Shown: piece by piece, positions 1 to 6,956 of the stretch
Layout of the letters: each line of letters begins with the position of its first letter
Numbering within the stretch: position 1 is the stretch's first letter
Notes under the pieces: model-generated
Told to the model about the DNA's origin: nothing
The model's input: only the letters and a program-made list of their open reading frames with translations
Database searches by the model: none
Position numbers and translations under genes: made by a program
NCBI GenBank assembly: GCA_030637065.1
Contig: DAOVVQ010000164.1
Coordinates: 1-8,512 of the forward strand
DNA length: 8,512 bases
Source of the DNA: Planctomycetota bacterium
Lineage (GTDB): Bacteria; Planctomycetota; Phycisphaerae; Sedimentisphaerales; Anaerohalosphaeraceae
Reading direction: 5' to 3'

Positions 1-1415
1 AGATGTCCGGCGACGAGGTGACGATCGCCGAGTTGCTCGGACGGGCAGGCTACCAGACCGGGATATTCGGCAAGTGGCACATTGGCGACAACTACCCGAT
101 GCGTCCGCAGGACCAGGGTTTCGGCGAGGTGCTTGTCCATCGCTCAGGCGGGATCGGCCAGCCGCCCGATAACGATGCGACCTATTTTAAGCCCGTCCTC
201 TGGCACAATGGCAAACGCACCGTCCATGACGGCTACTGCACCGACGTTTTCTTCGATGGGGCGATCAGGTTCATCGAAAAAAACAGACATTGCCCGTTCT
301 TCATATACCTGCCGACAAATGTCCCGCACGGCCCGCACCATGTCAGCGAAAAATACAGCGGCCCCTTCAAGGCGATGGGGCTCGATGACAAGACAGCTAA
401 CTATTACGGGATGATCGCCAATTTCGACGAGAACTTCGGCAGATTGGCCGGCAGGCTCGATGCGGTGGGCCTGCGAAAAAACACCATGCTGATATTCATG
501 ACGGACAACGGAAGCTCCGCCGGTTTTTACAATGCCGGATTGCGGGGCAGCAAAGGCAGCGTCTATGAAGGCGGAATTCGTGTGCCGTTTTTCGTCCGGT
601 GGCCAAAGCGACTCCGCAGCGGCTGGAAGACCGACAGGATCGCCGCTAATATCGACATACTGCCCACACTGCTCGCAACTGCGGGCGGCTCTAAGCCCGA
701 TGACCTTACGCTGGACGGGACCGATCTGCTGCCATTGTGGACCGAGCAGATAAAGCCGCAGAACTGGCCGGACAGGACCCTCTTCGTTCAGCACATCAAG
801 GCCATGATCCAACAGCCGTTCCAGAATGCCGCTGCGTATAGCCAGCGATACAAGATGGTGGCCTATCCCGAAACGGCTAAGCAAAGCAGCTTCGATCCCG
901 ATCACGACCGGCTGGAACTTGAGCTTTATGACATCGAAAAGGACCCCAGCGAAACGAAGGACTTAGCCTCGATCAGGCCGAACGTCCTCGCCGACCTGCG
1001 GCGGCAATATGAGCGGTGGTTCCGCCAGATGAAAAACACCCGAAGCTTCCAGCCCGGCCTGATCCATATCGGCAGTGCACAGGAAAACCCGACATATCTC
1101 TGCCGCTACCAGGACGCCAGCTACCCTTACAGCGACAGCTACCCGATCGGATGGCCGGTAAAGGTCGTTCGCGATGGCGTTTACCGCTTCACGATCGTCC
1201 GTCCGGATCACGACGGCGCAGGCGCCCTTGCAGTCCGGTGGCAGGACAAGACAACGCGCCGTCCGTTAGAGCCGGGCGAACATCACGCGAAACTAAAGCT
1301 GGCTAAGGGACAGGGAATACTCGAGGTATGGATCGAACTAAACGGCAAAGGACGAATCAAGATCAAAGACCGCACAACCAACGGCGACATAATCGTCGAA
1401 TCGCAACAAAACTAA
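1..1415 (+). CDS. Sulfatase of the formylglycine-dependent (arylsulfatase A-like) family, C-terminal part, 5' partial
   Basis: Hydrolyses sulfate esters, probably on an exported polysaccharide; the exact substrate cannot be read. The frame is open from the first bases. The ATG at position 3 is almost certainly internal, because the protein begins in mid-domain at the region leading to GKWHIG. The N-terminal metal-binding aspartates and the C/S-x-P-x-R formylglycine site therefore lie upstream. Counting from the ATG at 3, visible sulfatase landmarks are K24 and H26 (GKWHIG), H109 (NVPHGPH), D168-N169 (TDNG, metal ligands) and K184 in the GSKGSVYEGGIRVP stretch. The catalytic domain ends near residue 340. 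About 115 further residues (roughly 352-470) look like a beta-rich accessory domain of unknown role. The stop is TAA at 1413-1415. The next gene of the window starts 377 nt later behind its own candidate promoter, so co-transcription is uncertain. Confidence 0.95.
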   Translation, partial: MSGDEVTIAELLGRAGYQTGIFGKWHIGDNYPMRPQDQGFGEVLVHRSGGIGQPPDNDATYFKPVLWHNGKRTVHDGYCTDVFFDGAIRFIEKNRHCPFFIYLPTNVPHGPHHVSEKYSGPFKAMGLDDKTANYYGMIANFDENFGRLAGRLDAVGLRKNTMLIFMTDNGSSAGFYNAGLRGSKGSVYEGGIRVPFFVRWPKRLRSGWKTDRIAANIDILPTLLATAGGSKPDDLTLDGTDLLPLWTEQIKPQNWPDRTLFVQHIKAMIQQPFQNAAAYSQRYKMVAYPETAKQSSFDPDHDRLELELYDIEKDPSETKDLASIRPNVLADLRRQYERWFRQMKNTRSFQPGLIHIGSAQENPTYLCRYQDASYPYSDSYPIGWPVKVVRDGVYRFTIVRPDHDGAGALAVRWQDKTTRRPLEPGEHHAKLKLAKGQGILEVWIELNGKGRIKIKDRTTNGDIIVESQQN

Positions 1416-1455
1416 GCATCTACTAATAGCAATTCCAATAAAAAAATGCGTGTCA

Positions 1456-1547
1456 GTTCGTCAGCAAGGATGGCAGCGCGTTTGCGCAGCAAACCGATGG
1501 GCGTATGCACAGCAGCACGCGCCATCGGTACAAGGCTCCCAACGAAC
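1456..1547 (+). ncRNA. Possible structured RNA element (three-way-junction-like inverted repeats)
   Basis: An outer 6-bp pairing GTTCGT (1456-1461) with ACGAAC (1542-1547) encloses two hairpins. The first is GCGC-GTTT-GCGC (1476-1487), extended by two GC pairs across an A/A mismatch (1473-1490). The second is an 11-bp stem, CCGATGGGCGT (1494-1504) with ACGC (1517-1520) plus CCATCGG (1522-1528), with one bulged G at 1521. No T-run follows, so it is not a simple terminator. It matches no riboswitch class I can recall. The 11-bp stem is solid; the outer pairing could occur by chance. The transcribed strand is assumed from the neighbouring genes. A DNA-level role, such as a protein-binding site or a mobile-element remnant, is equally possible. 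Confidence 0.3.
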
Positions 1548-1659
1548 GATTAGTGCCGGAAAAAAACAAACAGGAGTAAGCGGGCAAAGAATAATTAACG
1601 TGGTTTTCATGGCCAACACCCGCTTTCATTGGAAATTGTGTCGGAAAGCCCGTTAAAGC

Positions 1660-1688
1660 TTGCTTTTTTTGGGTGGGATCGCTATTAT
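1660..1688 (+). promoter_or_regulatory. Candidate sigma70-type promoter
   Basis: A TTGCTT box at 1660-1665 and a TATTAT box at 1683-1688 are separated by 17 nt, the optimal spacing. The -10 matches the consensus at five of six positions; the -35 matches at only three. The -10 sits inside an imperfect palindrome, ATCGCT (1678-1683) with AGTGAT (1690-1695), which could be an operator. Transcription would start near 1695, just ahead of the hairpin at 1697-1733, and would read through the broken copy into the large gene at 2088. Phycisphaerae promoters are poorly characterised, so this remains tentative. Confidence 0.35.
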
Positions 1689-1696
1689 AAGTGATA

Positions 1697-1733
1697 GGAT
1701 AGACCGTCAATATTACCGTGAGAAGGTCTGTCC
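1697..1733 (+). promoter_or_regulatory. 9-bp hairpin at the likely 5' end of the mRNA
   Basis: GGATAGACC (1697-1705) pairs over nine positions with GGTCTGTCC (1725-1733), with a single G-U wobble and a 19-nt loop. It begins about nine bases after the candidate -10 box, so it would sit almost at the 5' end of the transcript. There it could stabilise the mRNA or control early elongation. A smaller stem, CGGC (1748-1751) with GCCG (1761-1764), follows before the ribosome site. No U-tract follows the 9-bp stem, so it is not an intrinsic terminator. Confidence 0.45.
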
Positions 1734-1736
1734 GTA

Positions 1737-1746
1737 AAAAGGCAGG
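1737..1746 (+). repeat. Family leader motif, copy 1 (broken gene)
   Basis: AAAAGGCAGG lies 47 nt before the ATG at 1793. The same ten bases lie 48 nt before the ATG of the large gene at 2088, and a related AAAAGGTAAA lies 46 nt before the ATG at 6957. The match is short, but its constant offset from three homologous starts makes chance unlikely. Confidence 0.5.
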
Positions 1747-1792
1747 TCGGCGAAGTTATAGCCGTCGTATTCACGGGCAGGAGGATTTGTTT

Positions 1793-2025
1793 ATGCGCAG
1801 GGGAGTATTTGCGTTAATCGGGGTTGTGGTCTGTCTTCTGATTGTGTCGGGCATTCTCCACATATTGGACGCAGAGCAGACTCCGGCAGAACCGTTAGCT
1901 GACGAGATTCTCCATGCCTTGGGTGTTCAGGACACCTTATCATTCACTCAAACTATGGCGGCGGTGCGCTTACGGCTGCCCTGGGCGCGAGCGATGGTTT
2001 TTTTAGACTGAATGGCGAAAATTGA
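1793..2025 (+). pseudogene. Truncated, frameshifted 5' remnant of the methyltransferase-like/PQQ-propeller protein family
   Basis: Starts at ATG 1793 behind a perfect AGGAGG (1779-1784) with 8-nt spacing; a GTG 75 nt upstream is in frame but is less likely as the start. The first 47 or so residues follow the N-termini of the two large proteins downstream: positive start, hydrophobic signal segment with a Cys near position 13-14, then LADEILHALGVQ aligned with LAAQILTDTGIQ. After GVQD the match moves to another frame, where the DNA reads LIIHSNYGGGALTAALGAS. This aligns with FIVHLNCGTGELTAALGAN of the complete copy. One base is missing near 1933-1940. The original frame stops at 2009-2011 and the restored frame at 2023-2025, which abuts the leader of the next gene. 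Only about 70 residues of the family are represented, so it cannot make the propeller. It could still produce a short peptide with a signal sequence. Confidence 0.8.
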
Positions 2026-2036
2026 CGATGAAAAGG
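2019..2036 (+). repeat. Family leader repeat, copy 2 (18 bp, identical to the copy at 6890-6907)
   Basis: AAATTGACGATGAAAAGG is repeated exactly before the next paralogue at 6890-6907. Its end lies 52 nt before the ATG here and 50 nt before the ATG there. It overlaps the end of the broken copy. It contains an ATG opening a five-codon mini-frame (MKRQA, stop 2043-2045); the other copy opens a three-codon one (MKR, stop 6908-6910). It has a TTGACG box but no properly spaced -10, so I do not call a promoter. Confidence 0.65.
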
Positions 2037-2087
2037 CAGGCTTAGGCCACATTATATGCAATAAAAAGGCGGAAAGGGACCGTTGCC

Positions 2088-5000
2088 ATGAAGAAAGCAG
2101 GCGTATTAGTACTGATATTGGGGTGTATTCTGGCAGGGCTGAGCATGTTTCCGCTCTCTCCGGCCAAATCTACGCCGGAAGATGTGTTGGCAGCCCAGAT
2201 ATTAACCGACACCGGCATTCAGGGCGGCTTTATCGTTCACTTAAACTGCGGTACGGGCGAGTTGACCGCTGCGCTGGGAGCGAACGAAAGCTATATGGTC
2301 CACGGTCTCGATGCGGGTGCATCCAACGTCGATGCCGCGCGCACGCATATCGACTCGTTGGGCCTTTACGGACGGATAACCGCTGAGGTGCATGAAGATA
2401 CCACCCATCTGCCCTACATCGATAATATGGTGACGCTGCTGGTCTCCGAGGTGGCGGTCGCCGCTTCGCCGGCGGAGATCCTGCGTGTCCTCGCCCCCAA
2501 TGGCGTAGCATACATCAACGACGGCGGATGGACGACGACGACCAAGCCGCGTCCGGCTGAGATGGATGACTGGACACATTATCTTCACGATGCAAGCAAC
2601 AATGCTGTCTCCAACGATACCCTTGTTCAGCCGCCCGCCCGTTTTCAGTGGATCGGCGGCCCGCGATATTCGCGACATCACGACCACATGGCCAGCGTCA
2701 GCGCATACGTCGCAACCGAGGACAGGGTCTTCTATATAATGGACGAAGGTTCGCGTGAGTGTATTCAGCTTCCGCCGAAATGGTCGCTTTTTGCCCGCGA
2801 CGCATTCAGCGGCACGATACTCTGGAAAAAACCCATCGACTCGTGGATGACTCAGTTGTGGCCCTTTAAGAGCGGTCCCGCCCAACTCCCGCGGCGCCTC
2901 GTCGCCGTTGACGACCGGGTTTACACTACTTTGGGCCTTGACAGCACCAGGCTCAGCATGCTTGACGCCGCGACCGGCGATGTGCTCTGGTACGACCCCA
3001 ATACCGTAATGACCGAGGAGCTGATCTACTCCGAGGGCGTTTTGTTTACAATGGTCAAGGACAATCCCCCGGCAACGAACTGGAACGAATATTTTCCCCA
3101 GTTTCGCGCCACTCAGGATAACAAAGGCTATGTCGCCGATACGTTCCCGTGGGACGAGCAGAACCGTCGGCTAAGGGCGATCGACGCCGAGACAGGCGAG
3201 ATGCTGTGGGAGGTATCCGTTCCGATTGCCCCTTTAACCCTTGGCGCCGATTCTGATGGCGTTTATTTTCACGATGGCGACAGTGTTATCTGTCTGGACC
3301 GCACGGACGGCAGCGAGATTTGGGTGTCGGACCCGGTTGTGCGCCAGTCGCCAATGCCGCCGAAGTTCGGACCAACACTGGTAATTTACGGCGACTATAT
3401 CATATTCTTAGGCGGCGATTCGGATCGGACGATTACGGGCCTTTCAAAAGAGACCGGTGAAAGAACACAGTTGGACGATTTTCACGACAAGAGCGGGCAC
3501 AACTGTCCTTATGACCTTCTTGCGACCGATGGTCTGGCGTGGGCGGGCAATACTGCATCGGGCAGTGCTGACGGTATCGTTACCGGCTGGGACCCAAATT
3601 CCGGCGTGAGGGTACAGGAATTTCTTCCTGATGTGGAGGGATTCCCTCCTGGTGTGGAGCCGCACTGGTTCCATCAGCGGTGCTATCGTTCGAAGGCGAC
3701 GGTCAATTATCTGCTTACCCCGCGAAACGGTACGGAGTTTGTGGATTTTCGCAATGAGACCTGGACCATCCATCACTGGATCCGCGGCGGTTGTCTCTAC
3801 GGCATCATGCCAGCCAACGGCCTGATCTATACACCGCCGACCGATTGTGCCTGCTACTTCGAGTCCAAGACGTTTGGCTTTACCACCGCCGCTCCGGCTC
3901 ATACGGATCCACCGAATCCGAACTATCCGCAGGCGCCAGCCGACGTTGACCGGCGGATAACCGGCCCGGCCTATGGCTCGCCTTTGGGCGCAGCAACCGG
4001 CGCCGAGGACTGGCCTACCTATCGCCATGACACCAGCCGCAGCGGCAAGAGCCCCACGCTCGTTCCCGCCGATCTGCTTGGCACATGGCAAGCTGACCTT
4101 GGCCCCGGCAGGCTCAGCACGCTGACCGTTGCCAACGGACAGATATATGTCGCACAGATCGATAAGCATATCGTCCATGCACTGGACGAGGCAACAGGAG
4201 CGATTCAGTGGAGTTTCCATGCCGACGGTCGCGTCGATTCGCCTCCGACGGTTTACCATGACCGCGTGATATTCGGTTCCGCTGACGGCTATGTCTATTG
4301 TCTGCGTGCGTCCGACGGCGAGCTTGTCTGGCGGTTCCAGGGCGCCCCAGAGGACCTGCATATGCAGTATTTCGAGCAGATCGAATCCGTCTGGCCCCTT
4401 CACGGCAGCGTATTAGTGGCCAACGACGAGGTCTACTGTGTCGCTGGACGCAATATGTTCGTCGACGGCGGCCTGCGATTCCTGCGGCTTGACCCGATGA
4501 CGGGTACGAAGATCGCAGAGGTCGTACTCGACGACAAGGACCCCAATACCGGCGAAAACCTCCAGATCCATATCAAGGGCCTCAATATGCCGGTGGCACT
4601 GACGGACGTCCTTTCTTATGACGGCGATTATATTTACATGCACTCGGCACGCTTCGACATGGCGGGCAACTGGCTGAACATTGCTCCTCCGGACAATCCT
4701 GGCGGAGACCAGAATGGCGAGGGCATGCACCTGTTCAGTCCGACCGGTTTTCTCGATAATAACTACATGCACCGCAGCTACTGGGTCTGGGGCAGGACTT
4801 GGGCGTCGGGCGCCGGCGGCTGGCACAAGGCCGGCGACGTTACTCCCGCGGGCCGGATGATAGTCGTCGACGATAACAGGGTCTACGCCTACGGTCGCCA
4901 GTTGGAGTATTACAAGTGGTCCTCGCCTCTCGATCATTACCTCTACAGTGCCGAGAAGTACCCTGCCAGCGATGCTATCGAGTATGTCTGGCAGGACGAC

Positions 5001-6821
5001 ACGTTCCCGATCCACGTTCAGGCGATGTGCCTTGCGGACAAGATCCTCTTCGCAGCCGGTGTTCCGGACATCATCGACGAGGAGTATACCTTCTTCCATC
5101 AGACGGACCCGAATATATTTGTGACGTATAATGAGCAGGATGCGGCCTTTAACGATGAGCGGGGCGGCTGGCTGCGGGCTGTGCTGACCTCCGACGGAAC
5201 CACGGTTGCGGAATATTCGCTCGAATCGCTGCCCGTATGGGACGGTATGGTCGCAGCCAACGGCAAATTGTATCTCGCCCTGCAAAATGGCAAGGTGGTT
5301 CGGTTTGTCGGCGGTAACTATCCTCCAGTAGTCGATACCGGCCCAAGCCGCAAGATCTTCCCCGCAGCGCCGGATGCGACTCTTGACGCGACTATTACTG
5401 ATGACGGCTTTCCACTTGCAGACCCCGGCGATCCGTGCAGCCTGCCGGTCGGCGTAACCGCCAACTGGATCAAGGTCTCCGGCCCCGGCGAGGTTGTCTT
5501 CGGCGATGCCAATTCGATAGACACGACGGTTTCCTTTTCGACGTGGGGCGATTATACCCTCCGCCTCAACGCGACCGACAGCGGGGCCTCCTATTACGAC
5601 GACCTCGACCTTGCGGTCTATCGGCCCGGCGACCTTGACTATGATAACGATATCGACGAGTTCGATCTGAAACTCTTTGCCGGATGGTGGACATTCGACC
5701 TGTGCGGCGAGATGATCAACGACTGGTGCGACGGAGCCAACCAGTCCGGCAGCGGGTTTGTCGGCAATGACAGCTTCAGCGTAATAGCGAACAACTGGCT
5801 GGTCGGCGTCGAGCCGGCGGCGCCAACTGGCTTTTCGGCAAACGGAAATGCCAACAACATCTCTCTGAACTGGGCGGACAATACCGAGCCGGATATGCCC
5901 GGCGGCGGATACAACGTCTACCGCTCCGATACCTCGGGCAGCGGCTATTCGAAGCTCAACGGCTCGCTGCTGGCGACCTCGGACTATGTAGATAGCACCA
6001 TAAGCAGCTTTATACCGTATTACTACGTCGTAACCGCGGTCGACATGTACGGTTACGAATCGGTCTACTCGGCGCAGAGATCGGCAACTTCCGGCCCGCA
6101 GTGGGATGTAAAGCTCGTCGCCGGCCTCGGCGTAACAGTCGACGCCAACGGCCTTGTCACCCACTTAAACGACCAGGCCAGGAATAACGATGCTACCCAG
6201 CATGTCTGGGCCGACCGTCCGTTATATGTAGCGGCTGGGATAAACGGCGAACCTGCAATTGAGTTTGACGGCACGGGCGTGCATCTCGATGTCGCCGACA
6301 GTGATTATATCAACAAGACCACGCACGATGCTAAAACGCTCCTCGTGGTCTTCCGGACGAGCAGCGATGTCACTACCCGTCAGATGTTGTGGGAACAGGG
6401 CGGCGCAGTTCGCGGACTTAACTTCTACATCGCTGAGGGCAACCTGTATATCAATGGCTGGGACAACAATGCCAGCTCGGTTCCTCAATGGGGACCGACG
6501 TTCCTTAATAGCGGGATATCCGGGGACACGACTTACATAGCAACCCTGGTGATGGATTCTACAGCGGGAACATTCAAAGGATTTATCAGCGGCGGGGCCA
6601 TTGGAGATGTAAATAGCATCGGAACTCTGGGCGCCCACACTAATGATTGTGCCTTAGGTCACACGGAAAGTGCCACCATAGTCCATAACGGCGGCAAAAA
6701 GGACGCGTCCGACTTTGCCGGTCTGATAGCGGAGTTCCACAGCTTTGACGCAGTCCTCTCCGAAGGCAACCGCCTGGACCTCGAGGCAATACTGAAGGAC
6801 AAATACGGCATCGCACCTTAG
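2088..6821 (+). CDS. Exported multidomain protein: methyltransferase-like domain, PQQ-like beta-propeller, PKD-, dockerin-, Fn3- and LamG-like modules
   Basis: 1577 residues; ATG at 2088 with GGAAAGGG (2071-2078) as ribosome site; stop TAG. Residues 1-28 are a Sec signal peptide. Residues 28-145 carry class I SAM methyltransferase motifs: VHLNCGTGELTAAL (C54-G57), acidic D75, LPYIDNMVTLLVSE (108-121) and EILRVLAPNGVAYI (130-143). Residues about 150-1075 form a PQQ-like propeller with G-x-x-x-W type repeats around W246, W301, W374, W412, W708 and W748; a second propeller segment starts near E640. One repeat near residue 460 (GERTQLD) has lost its Trp. His/Cys-rich motifs include HHDH (197-200) and DCAC (586-589). 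A PKD-like domain covers about 1077-1180. A dockerin-type calcium loop at 1182-1193 has Asp at positions 1, 3, 5 and 12; its second half is degenerate and ends in NNWL. Fn3-like about 1243-1335; LamG/ConA-like 1339-1577, ending LKDKYGI. Probably secreted or surface-held; enzymatic role unknown. I recall similar proteins in planctomycetes annotated only as PQQ-binding-like repeat proteins. Confidence 0.92.
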   Translation: MKKAGVLVLILGCILAGLSMFPLSPAKSTPEDVLAAQILTDTGIQGGFIVHLNCGTGELTAALGANESYMVHGLDAGASNVDAARTHIDSLGLYGRITAEVHEDTTHLPYIDNMVTLLVSEVAVAASPAEILRVLAPNGVAYINDGGWTTTTKPRPAEMDDWTHYLHDASNNAVSNDTLVQPPARFQWIGGPRYSRHHDHMASVSAYVATEDRVFYIMDEGSRECIQLPPKWSLFARDAFSGTILWKKPIDSWMTQLWPFKSGPAQLPRRLVAVDDRVYTTLGLDSTRLSMLDAATGDVLWYDPNTVMTEELIYSEGVLFTMVKDNPPATNWNEYFPQFRATQDNKGYVADTFPWDEQNRRLRAIDAETGEMLWEVSVPIAPLTLGADSDGVYFHDGDSVICLDRTDGSEIWVSDPVVRQSPMPPKFGPTLVIYGDYIIFLGGDSDRTITGLSKETGERTQLDDFHDKSGHNCPYDLLATDGLAWAGNTASGSADGIVTGWDPNSGVRVQEFLPDVEGFPPGVEPHWFHQRCYRSKATVNYLLTPRNGTEFVDFRNETWTIHHWIRGGCLYGIMPANGLIYTPPTDCACYFESKTFGFTTAAPAHTDPPNPNYPQAPADVDRRITGPAYGSPLGAATGAEDWPTYRHDTSRSGKSPTLVPADLLGTWQADLGPGRLSTLTVANGQIYVAQIDKHIVHALDEATGAIQWSFHADGRVDSPPTVYHDRVIFGSADGYVYCLRASDGELVWRFQGAPEDLHMQYFEQIESVWPLHGSVLVANDEVYCVAGRNMFVDGGLRFLRLDPMTGTKIAEVVLDDKDPNTGENLQIHIKGLNMPVALTDVLSYDGDYIYMHSARFDMAGNWLNIAPPDNPGGDQNGEGMHLFSPTGFLDNNYMHRSYWVWGRTWASGAGGWHKAGDVTPAGRMIVVDDNRVYAYGRQLEYYKWSSPLDHYLYSAEKYPASDAIEYVWQDDTFPIHVQAMCLADKILFAAGVPDIIDEEYTFFHQTDPNIFVTYNEQDAAFNDERGGWLRAVLTSDGTTVAEYSLESLPVWDGMVAANGKLYLALQNGKVVRFVGGNYPPVVDTGPSRKIFPAAPDATLDATITDDGFPLADPGDPCSLPVGVTANWIKVSGPGEVVFGDANSIDTTVSFSTWGDYTLRLNATDSGASYYDDLDLAVYRPGDLDYDNDIDEFDLKLFAGWWTFDLCGEMINDWCDGANQSGSGFVGNDSFSVIANNWLVGVEPAAPTGFSANGNANNISLNWADNTEPDMPGGGYNVYRSDTSGSGYSKLNGSLLATSDYVDSTISSFIPYYYVVTAVDMYGYESVYSAQRSATSGPQWDVKLVAGLGVTVDANGLVTHLNDQARNNDATQHVWADRPLYVAAGINGEPAIEFDGTGVHLDVADSDYINKTTHDAKTLLVVFRTSSDVTTRQMLWEQGGAVRGLNFYIAEGNLYINGWDNNASSVPQWGPTFLNSGISGDTTYIATLVMDSTAGTFKGFISGGAIGDVNSIGTLGAHTNDCALGHTESATIVHNGGKKDASDFAGLIAEFHSFDAVLSEGNRLDLEAILKDKYGIAP

Positions 6822-6889
6822 CTGTGAATATCAGCATCAGGTCGATGGCTGCATATAAGGATTGGAGGTTTTTTAAGGCCTCACGCCGG

Positions 6890-6907
6890 AAATTGACGAT
6901 GAAAAGG
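6890..6907 (+). repeat. Family leader repeat, copy 3 (18 bp, identical to the copy at 2019-2036)
   Basis: Exact copy of the leader at 2019-2036, inside the 135-nt spacer between the two large genes. Homology outside these 18 bases is weak until the start codon, so it stands out as the best conserved part of the leader. No intrinsic terminator is evident in the spacer. A GAGG (6865-6868) could pair with CCTC (6879-6882), but its T-run lies in the loop. The two large genes may therefore be co-transcribed. Confidence 0.65.
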
Positions 6908-6956
6908 TAAATTTAAACCAGGTTGGATTTACTAAGAATTCGGAAGGACGATTTTC

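Larger units (their letters stand above)
1416..1792. other. Structured intergenic region with no convincing gene
   Basis: A 377-nt spacer between the sulfatase stop and the ATG of the broken copy. I see no credible protein here: short open frames on both strands have no ribosome site and no recognisable composition. It is lower in GC than the genes and carries several inverted repeats, namely the composite element at 1456-1547, a 7-bp stem AAGCGGG (1578-1584) with CCCGCTT (1619-1625), and a 9-bp hairpin at 1697-1733. A T7 tract at 1664-1670 follows only a weak 4-bp stem (1646-1649 with 1658-1661), so termination of the sulfatase transcript there is possible but poorly supported. Confidence 0.6.

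Noticed and set aside
1456..1547. Integron attC site or insertion-sequence end
   Set aside because: The ends GTTCGT/ACGAAC do not fit the GTTRRRY/RYYYAAC core, and there is no integrase, transposase or target duplication nearby.
1450..1656. Short open frame on the + strand in the spacer, and one opposite it on the - strand
   Set aside because: No ribosome site, no recognisable composition or homology, and it overlaps the inverted repeats that better explain the sequence.
1646..1670. Intrinsic terminator for the sulfatase gene
   Set aside because: The T7 tract is good, but the preceding stem is only four AU/GC pairs with an eight-base loop. It also overlaps the candidate -35 box, so it is too weak to call.
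2022..2057. Promoter with TTGACG as the -35 box in the leader repeat
   Set aside because: The nearest -10-like sequence (TTATAT at 2052-2057) is 24 nt away, and the other leader copy has no -10 at a suitable distance.
2124..2129. Lipoprotein signal (Cys near residue 13, ILGC / VLLC / VVVC in the three copies)
   Set aside because: The hydrophobic stretch continues well past the Cys, and the -2 residue is not typical of a lipobox. A normal signal-peptidase site near SPAKS/SPAQS fits better.
4413..6164. A 583-codon open frame on the - strand inside the large gene
   Set aside because: It lies wholly antisense to a gene with clear domain homology. Its translation has no recognisable domain, and long antisense frames arise from the codon bias of GC-rich genes.
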